In this document: one piece after another, positions 61,399-64,000 of the stretch
Numbering within the stretch: position 1 is the stretch's first letter
How the letters are laid out: the number at the start of each line of letters is the position of its first letter
Assembly: GCA_016584305.1 (NCBI GenBank)
Contig: JACEEZ010020055.1
Span: 26,001-90,000, forward strand
Direction: 5' to 3'
Length of the DNA: 64,000 nucleotides
Origin: Chionoecetes opilio
Taxonomy: Eukaryota > Arthropoda > Malacostraca > Decapoda > Majidae
Made by a program: the position numbers and the translations under genes
The notes under the pieces: generated by a model
Seen by the model: only the letters and a program-made list of their open reading frames with translations
What the model was told of the DNA's origin: nothing
Databases searched by the model: none

Positions 61399-64000
61399 TT
61401 AAAGGTTTATTATACAAACTGTAGGAGTATTTTAAACACGATAGATTTACTGAGAGGAATATCTAGTGTAGAAGATTTTGATATACGTAATAGCATTGAC
61501 AGAAACATGGTTAGATATGACAGGGAAAATATTTAATCCAAAAATTGAGATAGAAGGGTACAAGTTATTTATCATGACAGGCTAGGCAGGAGAGGTGGAG
61601 GAGTTGCAATTTATGTCAGGGATACATTGCAGTGTTTTGTTGAAAATGGTAGAAAAACTGATTATGTATTAATTTTTATTTTTTTACCTTGAAGACTATA
61701 GCGCCTGTAGCCTATTTTGTTTTTTGCTCTAGGGCTCAAGTGGCTGGCCCAGCACATTATGGAGGGTCGTGATGGTTGGCCCCTCCGCCCGTTGGTGGCG
61801 CAGGCTGGATTTTTATAGTGACACCTGTGATGTTATAGGTGAAGGTCCGTTTTTTGTGATAGTCAACCCTCAGTTTTAGGCTCATGATGCCACCTATTCT
61901 CCCCCTACCACACTAGAAGTCGCAGTCGCAAGAACAGGTATGCATCACGCGGGCTTCTTCGGCCACTCGACGATGGATTTACAGTTGCTCCTTGGTGAGA
62001 CTTGAACTCGGGATCTTGTGCTCACCTCCCAGGCTCCTGTCGACCACGTTAAAGTTGGCCGAAAGAGTTGCCCCCGGCATGACTCGAACTCGGACCATCG
62101 AGCTCACCACTCAAAGACGCTAACCACTCGGCCACCGCCTCCCAAAGATGATAGTGTAAAGTCTATATGGGTGGCAATTAGGGAAGGAACTGATATGATG
62201 ATCTTGGGTATAGTAAACAGGCCTCCAAATAAATGTAAAGAGAATTCCGTTCATATATGGAAGGAAATAACCAAGGCTTGTAGATATAATAGATTATGCG
62301 TGGTAGGAGATTTTAATCTTAGGAACATTGATTGGGATTTTATTCAAGGTGAAAATGAAGCAGATTAATTGTATTACTAGTTCAGGGTAACTTTCTAAAG
62401 CAAGCAATCAAGGGACCTACTAGGGGAGACATTATCATAGATTTGGTACTAACAAACAGGGAAAATTTAATTACGGAGATCAGTTAGGTAATAGCGATCA
62501 TTGTGAAATTAGGTTTTGCTTAAGTAGGAGGAAGGTTCTAGAGGTGTAAATTTGCATAGGGTACCTGATTCAGAAGGGCTAATTATGCAGGATTAAAAAG
62601 ACACCTGGAAGGGATTAACTGGGTTCGGATGGAGAGTGAAGATAGGTCTGAGGTCGGGAAGAAGGGTGGAGTCAGCGAGGTCAGTGCTGATGAGGTGTAT
62701 ACATTTTTTGTGAACAAGTTAATTACAGGTCATAACAAGAATATTCCTTATAGGGCGATAAGATCAAGGAAAAACGATCCCAAATGGATGACTGCGTGGT
62801 TAAAACACAACATAGGACTAAACAGGGACATGTATAAGAAGGTTAAAGCAGGGCAGGTGAGCAGTGATCAGTATAATGTGATGGCTAGGACAGTCAAGAA
62901 GTTAACAAGAATAGCATAGACAAACTATGAATTTTTTTAATGGAACTAATGGATTTTTTCAGGTCTATAAGACAAAGCGTAAGGAATTGGTGGGTCCGCT
63001 TAAGATAAACCCAGGGGAGATTGTAAGCTCTGATGAGGATATGTGAAATATTTTAAATGATTATTTCTTAAGTGTTTTTACTCAGGCGGATATGCAGATG
63101 GTACCTGATAGTGAACATATGTTTTAAGGAAAAGATGATGAGAAACTCAAAGATATTGTGATAACTAGGGAAATAGTTGAAGAGGGTATAGATAGAATGA
63201 AGACGCTTAAGTCACCAGGACTAGATGAAGTTTATCGCAGGGTATTAAAAGAATGCAAAGAGGTTGTTAGTGAGTCGTTAGTACACATTTTTAGGAAATC
63301 GGTTGATCTAGGGGAGGTGCCGTAAATGTGGAAGAAAGGTGATGTAGTCCCCATATTTAAGACGGGGAATAGAAGATTAATGTCAAATTATCGACCCGTT
63401 AGTTTGACTTCAGTGATAGGTAAATTATTTTAATCTGTTATTGCAAGAAACATTAGAGAGCAGTTAGAAAATCATAGTTTTGTAAATGATTCACAACATG
63501 GGTTTACCAAGCGTAGGTCATGTCTCACCTATTTATTGAGTTTTATAGGAAAGTTTATGAGGCGGCATATACTGATGATGATTATGATATTGTATACCTG
63601 AACTTTAGTAAGGCATTCGACAAGATATCACATGAGAGACTCTTAAATAAGGTTAAGGCACATAAAATAGATGGGAAGGTTCTTCGTTGGTTAGATCTTG
63701 GCTAAGTGATAGGCAGCAAAGTGTTACAATAAATGGTTCTAACTCTGAATGGAGGCAGGTAAGTGTGGTTTCACAGGGATCTGTTTTGTGACCACTATTT
63801 TTTGTCATTTACATCAATGATTTAGTATAGTGGGATTAGCAGTGATATCAGCAAGTTTCTTAATGATACTAAAGTAGGTAGGATTATTAGAGCACAGTCT
63901 GAGGTAAACATATTGCAGGGAGACTTACATGAGTTAAACGAGTAGGTAGTCAGGTGGCAGATATAATTCAATATTGACAAGTGTAGCGTAATTAATGTTG
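61399..64000 (+). pseudogene. CR1/L2-like LINE: endonuclease and reverse transcriptase, decayed
   Basis: From 61403 an endonuclease start (KVYYTNCRSIL, TETWLD at about 61500, RRGGGVAIYVRD at about 61590-61625) leads into a SINE (61665-62143). It resumes with SIWVAIREGTDMMILGIVNR and GDFNLRNIDWDF (62310-62340), PTRGDIIIDLVLTN and GNSDHCEIRF. The linker and reverse transcriptase follow: MKTLKSPGLDEV (63200), WKKGDVVPIFKTGN, NYRPVSLTSVIGK (63390), YLNFSKAFDKISHERLL (63597-63647; Asp replaced by Asn in the usual YLDFSKAFD), SQGSVL and a DDTK-like NDTKVGRI (63860). Many stops and shifts. It runs off the window. 61399-61560 is shared with the left arm, the rest is not. Confidence 0.85.
61665..62143 (-). 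mobile_element. tRNA-derived SINE with two B-box-like motifs
   Basis: On the minus strand the head is tRNA-like: A box TGGCCGAGTGGTTA (62134-62121) and B box GAGTTCGAGTCA (62091-62080), spaced about 42 bases. A second B-box-like GAGTTCAAGTCTC lies at 62009-61997, suggesting a dimeric tRNA origin. The body is about 300 bp of unique sequence, and the tail is A-rich (TAAAAAAATAAAAATTAATA type, near 61665-61690). It splits the endonuclease domain of the LINE. No clear target duplication was seen. Transcription by RNA polymerase III is inferred from the boxes. Confidence 0.8.

Larger units (their letters stand above)
32110..61560 (-). repeat. Right arm of giant inverted repeat
   Basis: Reverse-complement partner of 1-28374. 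It is about 1.1 kb longer than the left arm, mostly through homopolymer expansion between 40 and 52 kb. Between 32.3 and 39.8 kb it is the cleaner arm: the piggyBac and mucin-like frames are open here and broken on the left. Between 48 and 52.25 kb it is the poorer arm. Confidence 0.95.

Noticed and set aside
61997..62134. Functional tRNA gene
   Set aside because: A and B boxes are present, but no complete cloverleaf with acceptor stem was found, and the unit continues into a SINE body with an A-rich tail.
62018..62150. First ~45 residues of the frame starting at 62018
   Set aside because: They are antisense to the tRNA-like head of the SINE; LINE protein starts only at about 62150.

Overview
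The window looks like nuclear DNA of an arthropod, most likely a decapod crustacean (crab, shrimp or crayfish). Evidence: split genes with GT-AG introns; non-LTR retrotransposon proteins of types I know from decapod genomes; piggyBac, Harbinger-like and BEL/Pao elements; a tRNA-derived SINE; and abundant microsatellites. No operons, ribosome binding sites or prokaryotic genes are visible.

The dominant structure is one giant inverted repeat. Bases 1-28374 (left arm) return in reverse complement at 32110-61560 (right arm), around a 3.7 kb spacer (28375-32109) that is almost entirely A+T. Mirror pairs include 137/61424, 4972/56574, 8799/52733, 21465/39066, 24396/36094 and 28374/32110; the coordinate sum drifts from 61561 to 60484 because of indels. 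The left arm is still pairing at base 1, so it may run off the window. 61561-64000 has no partner here.

Order in the left arm, mirrored in the right: start of a CR1/L2-like LINE carrying a piggyBac-type MITE (163-853); BEL/Pao integrase remnant invaded by an 18-bp minisatellite (2450-4070); 5'-truncated RTE insert with target duplication (4543-4699); Harbinger-like TIR element (4972-6028); AT-rich DNA with a 168-bp tandem repeat (7446-8290); RTE-type LINE copy A (8795-9957); a 16-bp minisatellite; decapod LINE reverse-transcriptase fragment; a pair of LTR-like direct repeats (13.2 and 16.6 kb); RTE copy B in the opposite orientation (19.6-21.5 kb); LINE endonuclease fragment; broken piggyBac transposase (22.7-24.4 kb); LINE reverse-transcriptase tail (24.8-25.6 kb); and the one convincing host-type gene, a secreted mucin-like protein (26890-28481 minus; truncated copy 32110-33571 plus). 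The inner edge of the palindrome falls inside its signal-peptide exon.

Sequence quality is uneven. About 13.7-21.5 kb on the left and 39.86-52.25 kb on the right read like uncorrected long-read consensus, with stretched homopolymers and broken frames, and the arms are damaged in different places. A fold-back or assembly artefact is therefore a serious alternative to a real palindrome. Beyond the palindrome, 61399-64000 is a decayed CR1/L2-like LINE interrupted by a tRNA-derived SINE with two B-box-like motifs.

Apart from the mucin-like gene, the window is layered transposable-element debris whose parts do not form a common pathway.
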